Notes under the pieces: generated by a model
The model's input: the letters and a program-made list of their open reading frames with translations, nothing else
Databases searched by the model: none
Told to the model about the DNA's origin: nothing
Position numbers and translations under genes: made by a program
Origin: Streptomyces sp. Tu 3180
GTDB lineage: Bacteria; Actinomycetota; Actinomycetes; Streptomycetales; Streptomycetaceae
NCBI RefSeq assembly: GCF_009852415.1
Contig: NZ_WOXS01000002.1
Coordinates: 7,294,001 to 7,358,000, forward strand
Length of the DNA: 64,000 nt
Direction: 5' to 3'
Shown: in pieces, positions 25,240 to 33,948 of the stretch
How the letters are laid out: each line of letters begins with the position of its first letter
How positions within the stretch are numbered: the first letter of the stretch is position 1

Positions 25240-26175
25240 TCAGATCACCCTCAGCCGCACCAGGACGCCCAGCGTCACCGCGCCCGGCAGCAGCGGCAGC
25301 CACACCGTGATGACCCGGAAGGCCAGCACCACCGCCGTGGCCACCGCGGCGGGGCCGCCCACCGCCACCAGCGCCACGACCAGCGCCGCCTCCACCGAGC
25401 CGAGCCCGCCCGGTGTGGGCACCAGCGCGACCGCGACCGTCGCCGCCAGGTACGCCAGCGCCATGTGGGCGGGCGGCACCGGCAGCCCGAGCGCCCGGCC
25501 CACCAGCACCAGCGCCGCCGCCTGCAGCGCGGGGAAGGCCAGCGCCCCGCCCCACAGCGCCAGCGCCCGGGACGGCCGGGCGTGCACCGACCGCGCCTCG
25601 CCCAGCGCGGTGCGCAGGAAGGCCGACACGGCCGTGCGCAGCCGCCGTACGGACACCAGCACGCCCGCCGCGGCGACCGACACCGCGCCGGCCGCGAGCA
25701 GCAGTGGGCCGAACGCGCCCTCGGGCAGCAGGGAGCCGAGCCGCAGCGCGTCCGGGAACGCGACCAGCAGGGCGCCCAGCAGGGCCACCCGGCCGACGGA
25801 CTCCGCCAGCAGATACAGCGCGAGCGCGGCCGAGGAGCGGACCGGCGACAGCCCGCACACCGTCATGAACCGCAGGTTGACCGCGCTCGCCCCCAGCCCG
25901 GTGGGCAGCAGGTGGTTCGCCGCGCCCGCCGCGAACTGCGCGGCCAGCAGCCGTCCTCCGGGCAGCCGTTCCAGGACCGCGCCCTGCCGGGTGCACGCAG
26001 CGGCCACCCAGGTCAGGCAGGTCGCGCCCACCGCGGCCAGCAGCCAGGGCCACCGGGCGGTGGCCAGATGGGCGAAGCCGTCGGCCAGCACCGACCGGTG
26101 CCGCACCGCGACCACGGTCACGAGCAGCAGCGGAAGCACACACAGGATCCGGCGGATCGTCCGCGTCACGTCCAC
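25240..26175 (-). CDS. UPF0104/lysylphosphatidylglycerol synthase-type flippase domain membrane protein
   Basis: A 311-residue protein with about eight TM helices. The GTG at 26175 (VDVTRTIRRILCVLP) is chosen for a GGAGAG ribosome site upstream. The family pattern is visible as QFAAGAANHLLPTGLGASAV near residue 90 and the conserved late PTPGGLGSVEAALVVALVAV. These are marks of the membrane domain that in MprF flips lysyl-phosphatidylglycerol and in related proteins moves lipid-linked substrates. The C-terminal synthetase domain of MprF is absent, so only a transport-type role is likely. It is divergent from the ABC exporter. Confidence 0.9.
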   Translation of the reverse strand: MDVTRTIRRILCVLPLLLVTVVAVRHRSVLADGFAHLATARWPWLLAAVGATCLTWVAAACTRQGAVLERLPGGRLLAAQFAAGAANHLLPTGLGASAVNLRFMTVCGLSPVRSSAALALYLLAESVGRVALLGALLVAFPDALRLGSLLPEGAFGPLLLAAGAVSVAAAGVLVSVRRLRTAVSAFLRTALGEARSVHARPSRALALWGGALAFPALQAAALVLVGRALGLPVPPAHMALAYLAATVAVALVPTPGGLGSVEAALVVALVAVGGPAAVATAVVLAFRVITVWLPLLPGAVTLGVLVRLRVI

Positions 26176-26281
26176 GGAGTCTCTCCGCCGCACGCCAACG
26201 GCGGGTTGCGGCGGTCCGGACGGCGGCTTACGGCACGGCCTACCCCCGGGAAGCGGCCGGCGGCACGGCGAGGAGCCGCCC

Positions 26282-26312
26282 TTGACCTCAACCATGCTCG
26301 AGGTTCTAGGTT
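26282..26312 (+). promoter_or_regulatory. MerR/SoxR-type promoter with 19-bp spacer
   Basis: The -35 TTGACC (26282-26287) and -10 TAGGTT (26307-26312) are separated by 19 bases rather than 17, the hallmark of MerR-family promoters. The spacer holds the dyad ACCTCAACCATGCTCGAGGT (26285-26304, eight of ten pairs matched), which resembles actinomycete SoxR boxes. The ATG is seven bases after the -10, so the transcript should be leaderless. Confidence 0.75.
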
Positions 26313-26319
26313 TCTTTTC

Positions 26320-28230
26320 ATGAGCATGGAGACCACAGCGTGGATGCAGCTGCACAGCGTCATGAACGCCCAGGACGAACGCCGTCCCTTCGCGCGGTCG
26401 ACGCTCCGGCGCATCGGCGCCTTCGCGCGCCCGCACCGCCGCCGTATCACCCTGTTCGTCCTGCTCGGCACGGCGACCGCGCTGCTGGCCGTCGCCACGC
26501 CCGTCCTCGCCGGGCGCGTCGTGGACGCGATCGTGTCCGGCGGCGACGAGGCCGTGGTCGTCCGCCTGGCCCTGCTCATCGCGTTGATCGCGGTGGTCGA
26601 GGCCGCCCTCGGCGTGCTCGGCCGCCGGCTGTCGGCGGCGCTCGGCGAGGACCTCATCCTCGATCTGCGGACGGCGGTGTTCGATCATGTGCAGCGCATG
26701 CCGGTCGCGTTCTTCACACGTACCCGTACGGGAGCGCTCGTCTCCCGTCTCAACAACGACGTCATCGGCGCCCAGCGGGCCTTCAGCAACACCCTGTCCA
26801 CCGTGGTCGGCAACCTGGTCACCCTGCTGCTCACCCTCGCCGTGATGCTCACCCTGTCCTGGCAGATCACCCTGCTCGCCCTGGTGCTGCTGCCGGTGTT
26901 CGTGGTCCCGGCCCGGCGCATGGGCCGCCGCATGGCCCGGATGCAGCGCGAGGCCGCCGCCCTGAACGCGGCCATGGGCACCCGGATGACCGAGCGCTTC
27001 TCCGCGCCCGGCGCCACCCTGGTCAAACTCTTCGGCCGCCCCGAGCAGGAGTCGGAGGAGTTCGCGGAGCGCGCCCGCCGGGTCCGCGACATCGGCGTAC
27101 GGACCGCCACGGCCCAGACGGTGTTCATCACCGCCCTCACCCTCGTCTCCGCCCTGGCCCTGGCCCTGGTCTACGGACTCGGCGGCCGGCTCGCCCTGCG
27201 CGGCGCCCTGGAGCCGGGCGCGGTCGTGGCACTGGCGCTGCTGCTGACCCGCCTGTACGCGCCGCTGACCTCGCTCGCCGGGGCGCGGGTGGAGGTGATG
27301 AGCGCCCTGGTCAGCTTCGAGCGGGTCTTCGAGGTGCTGGACCTGAGGCCCCTCATCGAGGAGAGGCCCGACGCGCGCGAGGTCCCCGACGGACCGGTGT
27401 CCGTCGAGTTCGACGACGTCCGCTTCGGCTACCCGTCCGCCGACAAGGTCTCCCTGGCCTCGCTGGAGGAGGTCGCCTCCCTCGACACGCGAGGCGGCGC
27501 CGAAGTCCTGCACGGCGTCTCCTTCCGCGCCGAGCCGGGGCAGACCGTCGCCTTGGTCGGCTCCTCCGGCGCCGGCAAGTCGACCGTCGCCCAGCTGCTG
27601 CCGCGCCTGTACGACGTCGACGCGGGCGCCGTGCGCGTGGGCGGCGTCGACGTCCGGGACCTGACCGCCGCCTCCCTGCGCGACACCCTCGGCATGGTGA
27701 CCCAGGACGGTCACCTCTTCCACGACACGGTCCGCGCCAACCTGCTGCTGGCACGCCCGGGGGCGGGCGAGCCCGAGCTGTGGGACGCGCTGCGCCGGGC
27801 CCGCCTCGACACCCTCGTGCGGTCCCTGCCCGACGGCCTGGACACGGTGGTCGGCGAACGCGGCTACCGGCTCTCCGGCGGCGAGCGCCAGCGCATGACC
27901 ATCGCCCGGCTGCTGCTGGCCCGGCAGCGCGTCGTCATCCTGGACGAGGCCACCGCCCACCTGGACAACACCTCGGAGGCCGCGGTCCAGGAGGCGCTCA
28001 CGGAGGCGCTGGAGGGCAGGACGGCGATCGTGATCGCCCACCGCCTGTCCACCGTCCGCGCCGCGGACCTCATCCTGGTGATCGAGGCCGGCCGCGTCGT
28101 GGAGCGCGGCACCCACGAGGAACTGCTGGCGGCCGGCGGCCGCTACGCCGAGCTGCACCGCACCCAGTTCGCCCCCCGGCCGGGGGACCACGAGCGGGAC
28201 CGCGGCCGCGGCACGCCGGCGGCGGCGTAG
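26320..28230 (+). CDS. ABC exporter, fused TMD-NBD (SoxR-regulon type, SCO7008/EcaD-like)
   Basis: A 636-residue half-transporter that should work as a dimer. Six TM helices occupy residues 40-320. The NBD has Walker A GSSGAGKST, a Q-loop in MVTQDGHLF, signature LSGGERQRM, Walker B VVILDEAT and H-loop AIVIAHRLS. An unusual insert (about residues 380-395, LASLEEVASLDTRGGAEVL) precedes Walker A. The ATG at 26320 lies seven bases after a MerR-type -10, so translation is probably leaderless; a second ATG is at 26326. A SoxR-regulated ABC exporter is known in Streptomyces coelicolor, and orthology is inferred from the promoter type. Export of redox-active compounds is plausible. Confidence 0.93.
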   Translation: MSMETTAWMQLHSVMNAQDERRPFARSTLRRIGAFARPHRRRITLFVLLGTATALLAVATPVLAGRVVDAIVSGGDEAVVVRLALLIALIAVVEAALGVLGRRLSAALGEDLILDLRTAVFDHVQRMPVAFFTRTRTGALVSRLNNDVIGAQRAFSNTLSTVVGNLVTLLLTLAVMLTLSWQITLLALVLLPVFVVPARRMGRRMARMQREAAALNAAMGTRMTERFSAPGATLVKLFGRPEQESEEFAERARRVRDIGVRTATAQTVFITALTLVSALALALVYGLGGRLALRGALEPGAVVALALLLTRLYAPLTSLAGARVEVMSALVSFERVFEVLDLRPLIEERPDAREVPDGPVSVEFDDVRFGYPSADKVSLASLEEVASLDTRGGAEVLHGVSFRAEPGQTVALVGSSGAGKSTVAQLLPRLYDVDAGAVRVGGVDVRDLTAASLRDTLGMVTQDGHLFHDTVRANLLLARPGAGEPELWDALRRARLDTLVRSLPDGLDTVVGERGYRLSGGERQRMTIARLLLARQRVVILDEATAHLDNTSEAAVQEALTEALEGRTAIVIAHRLSTVRAADLILVIEAGRVVERGTHEELLAAGGRYAELHRTQFAPRPGDHERDRGRGTPAAA

Positions 28231-28293
28231 GGCCCGCGCGGACCCCGCGCGCGAACCCCCCGGGTGGAACTGCTCCCGGCCCCCGGTCGCACC

Positions 28294-28333
28294 ACGGCGC
28301 CGCCGCCCCCGGGACCGGGGCCGGCGGCGCCGT
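28294..28333. terminator. Bidirectional terminator between convergent ABC and secDF genes
   Basis: ACGGCGCCGCCG pairs with CGGCGGCGCCGT over 12 bp. The enclosed loop itself contains CCCC/GGGG pairing. It sits between the two convergent stop codons. Confidence 0.7.
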
Positions 28334-28374
28334 CTCCGCGTGCGCGGCGGCTCCCCGGCGGGAACCGCCCGGCG

Positions 28375-30696
28375 TCACTTCCCCCGGCCGGCGGCCTCGG
28401 CCCGGTCCGGGCGCTGCCCGGCACCCGACTGCGCGGCTCCGGAACCGTCGTGCCCGCGCCCGCCGCGACCGCGGCCACCCCTGCCACCGCCCCCGTGCGC
28501 GTCGAGCTCGACGGCGAGCGGTGAGGCGGTCAGGACCGACGAGTACGTGCCCACGAGCACGCCGATCAGCAGGGCGAGCGCGAAGTCGGTGAGCGAGTCA
28601 CCGCCCAGCACGGCCAGCGCGGCCAGGATGAAGACCACACCGATGCCGGTGTTGACCGTGCGGGGCACCGTCTGGAGGATCGCCCGGTTGGCGGACCGGG
28701 CCAGGGGCGCCTTGCGGTCCTTGGCCCACAGTTCCCGGACGCGGTCGAAGACCACGACGGAGTCGTTGACCGAGTAGCCGATCACGGTGAGCAGCGCGGC
28801 CAGGAACACCCCGTCGATCGGTTTGCCCAGCCAGGCGAAGAGGCCCGTGAGGACCACCACGTCGTGGGCCAGGGTGGCGACCGCCGCCGTACCGAACATC
28901 CAGCGGAACCGGAAGGCCAGGTACAGCAGCTGGGCGCCGAGGGCCAGGCCCAGTGCGATCAGCGCGTTGCGGCGCAGCTCGTCGCCGAGGCTCGGGCCGA
29001 TCAACTCGTCGCGGACCTTCTCCGCGCCGCCGCCGATCCCGGAGAGGGCGTCGGCGACCTCGACCGCCTCGGCGTTGCTCAGCTCCTCGGTGCGCACCGT
29101 CAGCCGGTTGTCCCCCGAGGACTGGACGACGGCCTGCGGGAAGCCCGCGTCGGCCAGGGCGGCACGCGCCCGGTCCGGATCGACGGAGGTGCCGGTGGAG
29201 TACTCGATCAGACGGCCGCCCGTGAACTCGACACCGAAGTCCAGCCCGCGCACCGCGATGCCCGCGCCGGTGACGACGAGCACGAGGACGGACACCGCCA
29301 GCCAGCGGCGCGGGCGGCGCATCAGCTGCGGATCGCGGCGGGTGAGGTACGCGCGGACCCGGCCGATGGAGGCCAGACCGGTGAGCCGGGGACGGCGGTG
29401 CACCCAGCGGCGCGCCACGGCGAACTCGGCCAGCACCCGCGTGATCACCAGCGCGCTGATCATGGAGGCGAGCACACCGATGCCCAGGGTGACGCCGAAG
29501 CCCTTCACCGGACCGGAGGCGAGCAGGAACAGCAGCGCCGCCGCGATGAGCGTGGTGATGTTGGAGTCGGCGATCGCGCTGAACGCGCCCCTGAAGCCGG
29601 CGGTCAGCGCCGAGCGGCCGCTGGGCCGGTTGCGACGTCCGTACTCCTCGCGCGCTCGTTCGAAGACCAGCACGTTGGCGTCGACGGCCATGCCGATCGC
29701 CAGGACGAAACCGGCCAGACCCGGCAGGGTCAGTGTCGCGCCGAGCGCCGCCAGGGCGGCGTAGGAGATCACGCCGTAGCAGGCCAGGGCCAGCGTGGCC
29801 AGGAAGCCCATGAGGCGGTAGACGACGATGATGAACACCGCGGTCAGGGCCGTGCCGATGACGGCCGCCCGGGCGCTCGACTCGATGGCCTCGGCGCCCA
29901 GCGTCGGGCCCACGGTCCGCTGCTCCACCGTCTCGACCGGCACCGGCAGGGCGCCGCCCTCGACGAGCAGGGCCAGCTCACGGGCCTCGTCGCTGGTGAA
30001 GGAGCCGGTGATCTGGGTGGATCCACCGGTGATGCCGACGTCGCAGGAGACGGACGGGTCGACCTGCGGCGAGGAGATGATCTTGTCGTCCAGGACGATC
30101 GCGACCCGGCGCTGCGGATCGCCGGCCGGGTGGCAGGCGGCCTCGCCGGTCAGCCGGGCCCAGCCCTTGCCGTCCTCGAAGTCCACGGTGACGTGCCAGC
30201 CGGCGCCGCCCTGCTGGTCGAACTGCGTCTCGGCGCCCTCGACGTCCTGGCCGGTGAGCCTCGCGGCGCCCAGCCGGAGCCGCTCACCGGCCTCGTCGGG
30301 CAGGATCCGCTCGCCCTCGTCCTCGGGCTCGTCGGACTCCGCGGCGGCGCCGAGCACCGGGTGGACGGACAGCTGTGCGGTGCGGCCCAGGACGTCGGCG
30401 GCCCTGCGCGGGTCCTGGACGCCGGGCAGTTCGACGATGATCCGGTTCTCACCGGAACGGACGATGGTGGGTTCGGCGACACCGAGCGCGTCCACCCGGC
30501 CGCGCAGGACCTCCAGGGTGCGGTCGGTGGCCTCCCCGTCGGCCTCGGTGGTGGGGGTGGAGCGGGTCTCCAGGACGATCTGGGTGCCGCCGCGCAGATC
30601 CAGCCCCAGGCGGACCGGAACGGTGGCGGCGACGTACACGGACACGGCGATCACGACGAGCGCGAACAACGCCCTGACGCGGGCGGAGTTTTTCAC
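28375..30696 (-). CDS. secDF: SecD-SecF fusion protein translocase subunit
   Basis: A 773-residue fusion. The SecD half has TM1, the LGLDLRGGTQIVLET motif (about residue 30), a periplasmic domain of about 220 residues and five TM helices with AIGMAVDANVLVFERAREE. The SecF half starts near residue 430 with DFGVEFTGGRLIEYS and ends with TVIGYSVNDSVVVFDRVREL and the last TM helices. The tail is Gly/Arg-rich. SecDF uses proton motive force to pull exported proteins through SecYEG. Streptomyces normally also has separate secD and secF genes, so this is probably a second copy. It is the last gene of an operon with a two-component system. Confidence 0.95.
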   Translation of the reverse strand: MKNSARVRALFALVVIAVSVYVAATVPVRLGLDLRGGTQIVLETRSTPTTEADGEATDRTLEVLRGRVDALGVAEPTIVRSGENRIIVELPGVQDPRRAADVLGRTAQLSVHPVLGAAAESDEPEDEGERILPDEAGERLRLGAARLTGQDVEGAETQFDQQGGAGWHVTVDFEDGKGWARLTGEAACHPAGDPQRRVAIVLDDKIISSPQVDPSVSCDVGITGGSTQITGSFTSDEARELALLVEGGALPVPVETVEQRTVGPTLGAEAIESSARAAVIGTALTAVFIIVVYRLMGFLATLALACYGVISYAALAALGATLTLPGLAGFVLAIGMAVDANVLVFERAREEYGRRNRPSGRSALTAGFRGAFSAIADSNITTLIAAALLFLLASGPVKGFGVTLGIGVLASMISALVITRVLAEFAVARRWVHRRPRLTGLASIGRVRAYLTRRDPQLMRRPRRWLAVSVLVLVVTGAGIAVRGLDFGVEFTGGRLIEYSTGTSVDPDRARAALADAGFPQAVVQSSGDNRLTVRTEELSNAEAVEVADALSGIGGGAEKVRDELIGPSLGDELRRNALIALGLALGAQLLYLAFRFRWMFGTAAVATLAHDVVVLTGLFAWLGKPIDGVFLAALLTVIGYSVNDSVVVFDRVRELWAKDRKAPLARSANRAILQTVPRTVNTGIGVVFILAALAVLGGDSLTDFALALLIGVLVGTYSSVLTASPLAVELDAHGGGGRGGRGRGGRGHDGSGAAQSGAGQRPDRAEAAGRGK

Positions 30697-30774
30697 GGAT
30701 GCCTCCAGCAGGCACGCCGCGGCCGGCGGGCGGCGCGGCGGAGATGAAGAGGTGAAGGAAGAGGGGAAGGAACC

Positions 30775-31314
30775 TCAGGTGCTGGAGGCCGTGGGCGGTG
30801 CCCGGCCGAGGTCCGACGGCACGTGCGCGGTGCCGGCCGGAACGTGGCCGGACACCGGCGCGGGACGGGCCGGCCGGGGCGGGACGCGGGGGGTGTGCGC
30901 GGGGGTGAAGAGCAGCGGGCCGGCGGGCACCGTCCGCTCGCCGGCGTCGCGCTGCGGTCTGACGAGGAGGGTGGCGGTACCGATGTAGGCGTCGTCGGTG
31001 TACGGACGGGTGTCGGCCGGGTGGAACGCGGGGGAGGGCGGGGCGGGGACCGGCGGCGCGGGCACCGGGAGGACCGGTGCCGGGAGGACCGGCGCAGGGA
31101 GGGCCGACGGCGGGCCCGGGACCACGGTGGCGCGCGGTCCCGGCGGTTGCGGTGCCCCCGGGGCCGCGAGTCCCTGCGCGGACGGGGACGGGACGAGCCG
31201 GGCACCGTCGGTGAAGCCGAGCGCGAGGGTCAGCAGGACGGCGGCCAGGGCGGCGAGGACCGCGCCGGCGCGGAGCGGAAGGCGGGCGGCCGGTCCCGTC
31301 CGGTCGGCGCTCAA
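30775..31314 (-). CDS. Pro/Ala-rich membrane-anchored or secreted protein
   Basis: A 179-residue protein with one N-terminal hydrophobic helix (about residues 15-34, LRAGAVLAALAAVLLTLALG). A long Pro/Ala/Val spacer with repeats of LPAPVLPAPVLPVPAPP follows (about 55-92), then a short conserved-looking stretch TRPYTDDAYIGTATLLVRPQ. The ATG overlaps the stop of the response-regulator gene (ATGA), which supports real translation in the operon. No family was recognised. It could be a substrate or accessory factor of the adjacent SecDF, but nothing in the sequence proves that. Confidence 0.65.
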   Translation of the reverse strand: MSADRTGPAARLPLRAGAVLAALAAVLLTLALGFTDGARLVPSPSAQGLAAPGAPQPPGPRATVVPGPPSALPAPVLPAPVLPVPAPPVPAPPSPAFHPADTRPYTDDAYIGTATLLVRPQRDAGERTVPAGPLLFTPAHTPRVPPRPARPAPVSGHVPAGTAHVPSDLGRAPPTASST

Positions 31315-31979
31315 GGCTCGACGAGTCCGGCGCGGATGGCGTAACGGGTCAGGTCCAGGCGGTCCCGCAGGCCCAGCTTGTGCAGCAGGTTCTCCCGGTG
31401 GCGCTGCACCGTCTTGACGCTGATGAACAGCAGCTCGGCGATCTCCTTCGACGAGTGCCCCTCGGCGACCAGCTTCAGCACCTCCTCCTCGCGCGGGGTC
31501 AGCAGCTGCTCGGGGGCCTCCTCGCCGTCACGGACCCGGTCGAGGTAGTTGCGGATCAGGGCGGTGACCGCGCCCGGGTAGAGGAAAGGCTCGTCCCGCA
31601 TCGCCGCGCGGCAGGCGGCGACCAGGTCGCGGTCGGCCACGGACTTCAGCACGTAACCGCTCGCGCCGGCCTTGAGCGCCTGGAACAGGTACTGCTCGTT
31701 GTCGTGCATCGTCAGCATCAGGATCCGCACGGCGGGGCGCACCGAGGCCAGCTCGCGCGCGGCCTGCAGCCCGGTGAGCCGGGGCATGGCGATGTCCAGG
31801 ACGGCCAGGTCGACCTCGTGGGCGCGGGCCATGGCGATCGCCTCCGCACCGTCACCGGCCTCGGCGACCACCTCCAGGTCCGGCTCCCGGTCGAGGATGA
31901 GCCGGACACCGCGCCGCACCAGGGCGTGGTCGTCGGCGAGCAGGATCCTGATCGTGGCCGGACGGACGTCGTGGGTCAT
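31311..31979 (-). CDS. NarL/FixJ-type response regulator
   Basis: A 222-residue protein. The receiver domain has acidic pocket ADDH, phospho-acceptor Asp62 in AVLDIAMPRL, and conserved Thr/Lys in MLTMHD and YVLKSV. The LuxR-type output helix-turn-helix is at about 155-215: LTPREEEVLKLVAEGHSSKE, then IAELLFISVKTVQRHRENL. Both ends overlap neighbours by four bases (kinase upstream, Pro-rich protein downstream). Likely targets include its own operon with secDF (inference). Confidence 0.95.
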   Translation of the reverse strand: MTHDVRPATIRILLADDHALVRRGVRLILDREPDLEVVAEAGDGAEAIAMARAHEVDLAVLDIAMPRLTGLQAARELASVRPAVRILMLTMHDNEQYLFQALKAGASGYVLKSVADRDLVAACRAAMRDEPFLYPGAVTALIRNYLDRVRDGEEAPEQLLTPREEEVLKLVAEGHSSKEIAELLFISVKTVQRHRENLLHKLGLRDRLDLTRYAIRAGLVEP

Positions 31980-32938
31980 GACTGCTTCCTGACGGCGGGT
32001 GCGGCCAGCCTGATCCTCGTGCCGGCCGGTGTCGCGGAGGTGATGTCCAGTGTGGCCCCGACGAGCAGGGCCCGTTCGCGCATGCCGCGGATCCCGGCCC
32101 CCTCGCGGGCGGCACCGATGCCGCGGCCGTCGTCGCTCACCTCGAGGACGACGTGCTCGCCGACGCCGCGCAGGCTCACCTCCACGGTCCGCGCCTCGGC
32201 GTGCCGGGCGGCGTTGGTCAGGCTCTCCTGCGCCACACGGTAGATCACGAGCTCGGTCTCGTGGTCGAGCGGGGGCAGATCGGCGTCGAAGCGGCGCACC
32301 ACGCGCAGCCCGGTGTGCGTGGCGAACTCGGTGGCGAGCGAGGTGACCGCGCTGACCAGACCGAGGTCGTCCAGGACGCCCGGCCGCAGCCGGCGCACCA
32401 GGCGGCGGACCTCGTCCAGGCTCTCCCGGGTGATCTCCTGCGCCTGCTGGAGTTCGCCGCGCAGCGAGCCGGACGCCTCGTCGCCGGCCCGTTTCAGGGC
32501 CAGCAGGACGGCGGTCATGCTCTGCCCGACCTCGTCGTGCAGCTCCTGGGCGATACGGCGCCGCTCGGCCTCCTGGGCGAACAGGGCGCGGGCGCTGCTC
32601 GCGGCGCGTTCCCGCTCCAGCCGCTCCAGCATGGCGTTGAACGTCCTGACGAGTTCGGCGATCTCACCACCGCCGCGCACCGGAAGGCGCTGACCGGGAC
32701 GCAGCAGGTCGACGGTGGTCATCAGCCGGGTCACCCGGTCCAGTGGGGCGAGCCCGATGCGCAGCAGGGCCGCGTTGGCCACGAGCATCACGCCCAGGCC
32801 GCCCACGAGGATCACCGCCTCGGTCAGCAGCACCGGGACCGACACGGTCACCGGAGCCCACAGCAGCAGTGCGGTGGCCGTGCCCAGCACCACCGCGTTG
32901 AGCCCGAAGATCCGCCAGTACAGGGACACGGAGGTCAC
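31976..32938 (-). CDS. Sensor histidine kinase, NarL partner type (HisKA_3)
   Basis: A 320-residue kinase from a GTG at 32938 with AGAGGAAGG upstream. Two TM helices (about residues 8-28 and 35-58) have almost no external loop, suggesting sensing within the membrane. They are followed by a HAMP-like segment, phospho-acceptor His134 in RRIAQELHDEVGQS, and the ATPase domain with ESLTNAARHAEA (N box), VSDDGRGIG (G1) and GAGIRGMRERA (G2). It overlaps the response-regulator gene by four bases. The compact sensor and the linkage to secDF suggest monitoring of envelope or secretion stress (inference). Confidence 0.94.
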   Translation of the reverse strand: MTSVSLYWRIFGLNAVVLGTATALLLWAPVTVSVPVLLTEAVILVGGLGVMLVANAALLRIGLAPLDRVTRLMTTVDLLRPGQRLPVRGGGEIAELVRTFNAMLERLERERAASSARALFAQEAERRRIAQELHDEVGQSMTAVLLALKRAGDEASGSLRGELQQAQEITRESLDEVRRLVRRLRPGVLDDLGLVSAVTSLATEFATHTGLRVVRRFDADLPPLDHETELVIYRVAQESLTNAARHAEARTVEVSLRGVGEHVVLEVSDDGRGIGAAREGAGIRGMRERALLVGATLDITSATPAGTRIRLAAPAVRKQS

Positions 32939-33207
32939 GCCTTCCTCTTTCTCGTCGGCCTCTACTGTCGGTCACCGTGCCGTCCGGTGCGGCCGCGGCC
33001 CCCTGGTCCCGGCGGACAGCGGCCAGCGTGCACGACCCCGGACCCCGGGGCCATGGGCCCCGCACCCCATTTCCGGCGGCCCGCCGGACCCATGTCGTAC
33101 GGGGTGGGTCCTGCGACCCCGCACAGATGGGTACCGCGCCCGATGGGCCCGCGGCGGGGGAGCGGCGAAGGTGAAGACGTACCCGTCCGTCTCCGGGAGG
33201 ACCCGTC

Positions 33208-33534
33208 ATGTCGCTCGACCTGCCCCGCACCGCGCTGCGCCCCGACCACCCCGCCGCCGGCGAGATCCGTCAGCGCCTCGAACACGCCCGCAGTACGCGC
33301 CTCGCCCAGCTCAAGGCCCTGGACGAAACCGGGCAGAGTCCCGACGACCACCTCATGTCCCACCAGAAGGACGCCATCCGGCGTGCCCTCAAGGAGATCG
33401 AGGAGGCCTTCGCCCGCCTCGACGACGGCACCTACGGGATCTGCCTCGGCTGCTCGAAGCCCGTCCCGCCGGAGCGGCTGGAGATCCTTCCGCACACCCG
33501 GCACTGCGTGACCTGCCAGAGCCGCGCGGCCTGA
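33208..33534 (+). CDS. TraR/DksA family zinc-finger protein (first copy)
   Basis: A 108-residue protein with GGGAGG seven bases before the ATG. A helical N-terminal part (residues 15-75) is followed by the DksA/TraR zinc finger: YGICLGCSKPVPPERLEI, then RHCVTCQ, four cysteines spaced CxxC-x17-CxxC. The family binds the RNA polymerase secondary channel and modulates stringent-type responses. Actinobacterial members are poorly characterised. It is followed after 51 bases by a second, divergent copy. Confidence 0.92.
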   Translation: MSLDLPRTALRPDHPAAGEIRQRLEHARSTRLAQLKALDETGQSPDDHLMSHQKDAIRRALKEIEEAFARLDDGTYGICLGCSKPVPPERLEILPHTRHCVTCQSRAA

Positions 33535-33585
33535 CCGCGCCCCCCGTTCCGTTCTCCCCTCCCGCTCAGCCCAAGGGGTGAAGTG

Positions 33586-33948
33586 GTGACCCACCAGACC
33601 ATCGGTGAGCGCGGCGGGGTCCTCACCTCCGAGGACCTCGCCGCGCTGCGCGACGACCTGCACGAGCAGCGGTTGTTCCGCGAGGAGCAGTTGCGGCAGC
33701 TCGCCGCCGACCCCACGCCCCTCGCCGACGGCCCGCGCGGTGCCGGCCGGATCGAGGTCCGCGTCAAACTGGCCGCCTCCGCCCGCATGGTGCTCGCCGA
33801 CGTCGAGGCGGCGCTCACCCGCATGGACACGGGCACCTACGGCACCTGCCACCTGTGCCGCCGCCCCATCCAGCGCGAACGCCTCCTGATCGTCCCGCAG
33901 GCCCGCTACTGCGCCCGCTGCCAGCAGGTGCGGGAGGCGTCGCGATGA
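33586..33948 (+). CDS. TraR/DksA family zinc-finger protein (second copy)
   Basis: A 120-residue protein from the GTG at 33586 (VTHQTIGERGGVL). Another GTG one codon earlier is possible, but the AAGGGG site at 33573-33578 fits 33586 better. Helical N-terminus, then YGTCHLCRRPIQRERLLI and RYCARCQQ with four zinc cysteines. It is weakly similar to the first copy outside the finger, so the pair is an old duplication. Its stop overlaps the next ATG (ATGA at 33945). Confidence 0.88.
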   Translation: MTHQTIGERGGVLTSEDLAALRDDLHEQRLFREEQLRQLAADPTPLADGPRGAGRIEVRVKLAASARMVLADVEAALTRMDTGTYGTCHLCRRPIQRERLLIVPQARYCARCQQVREASR

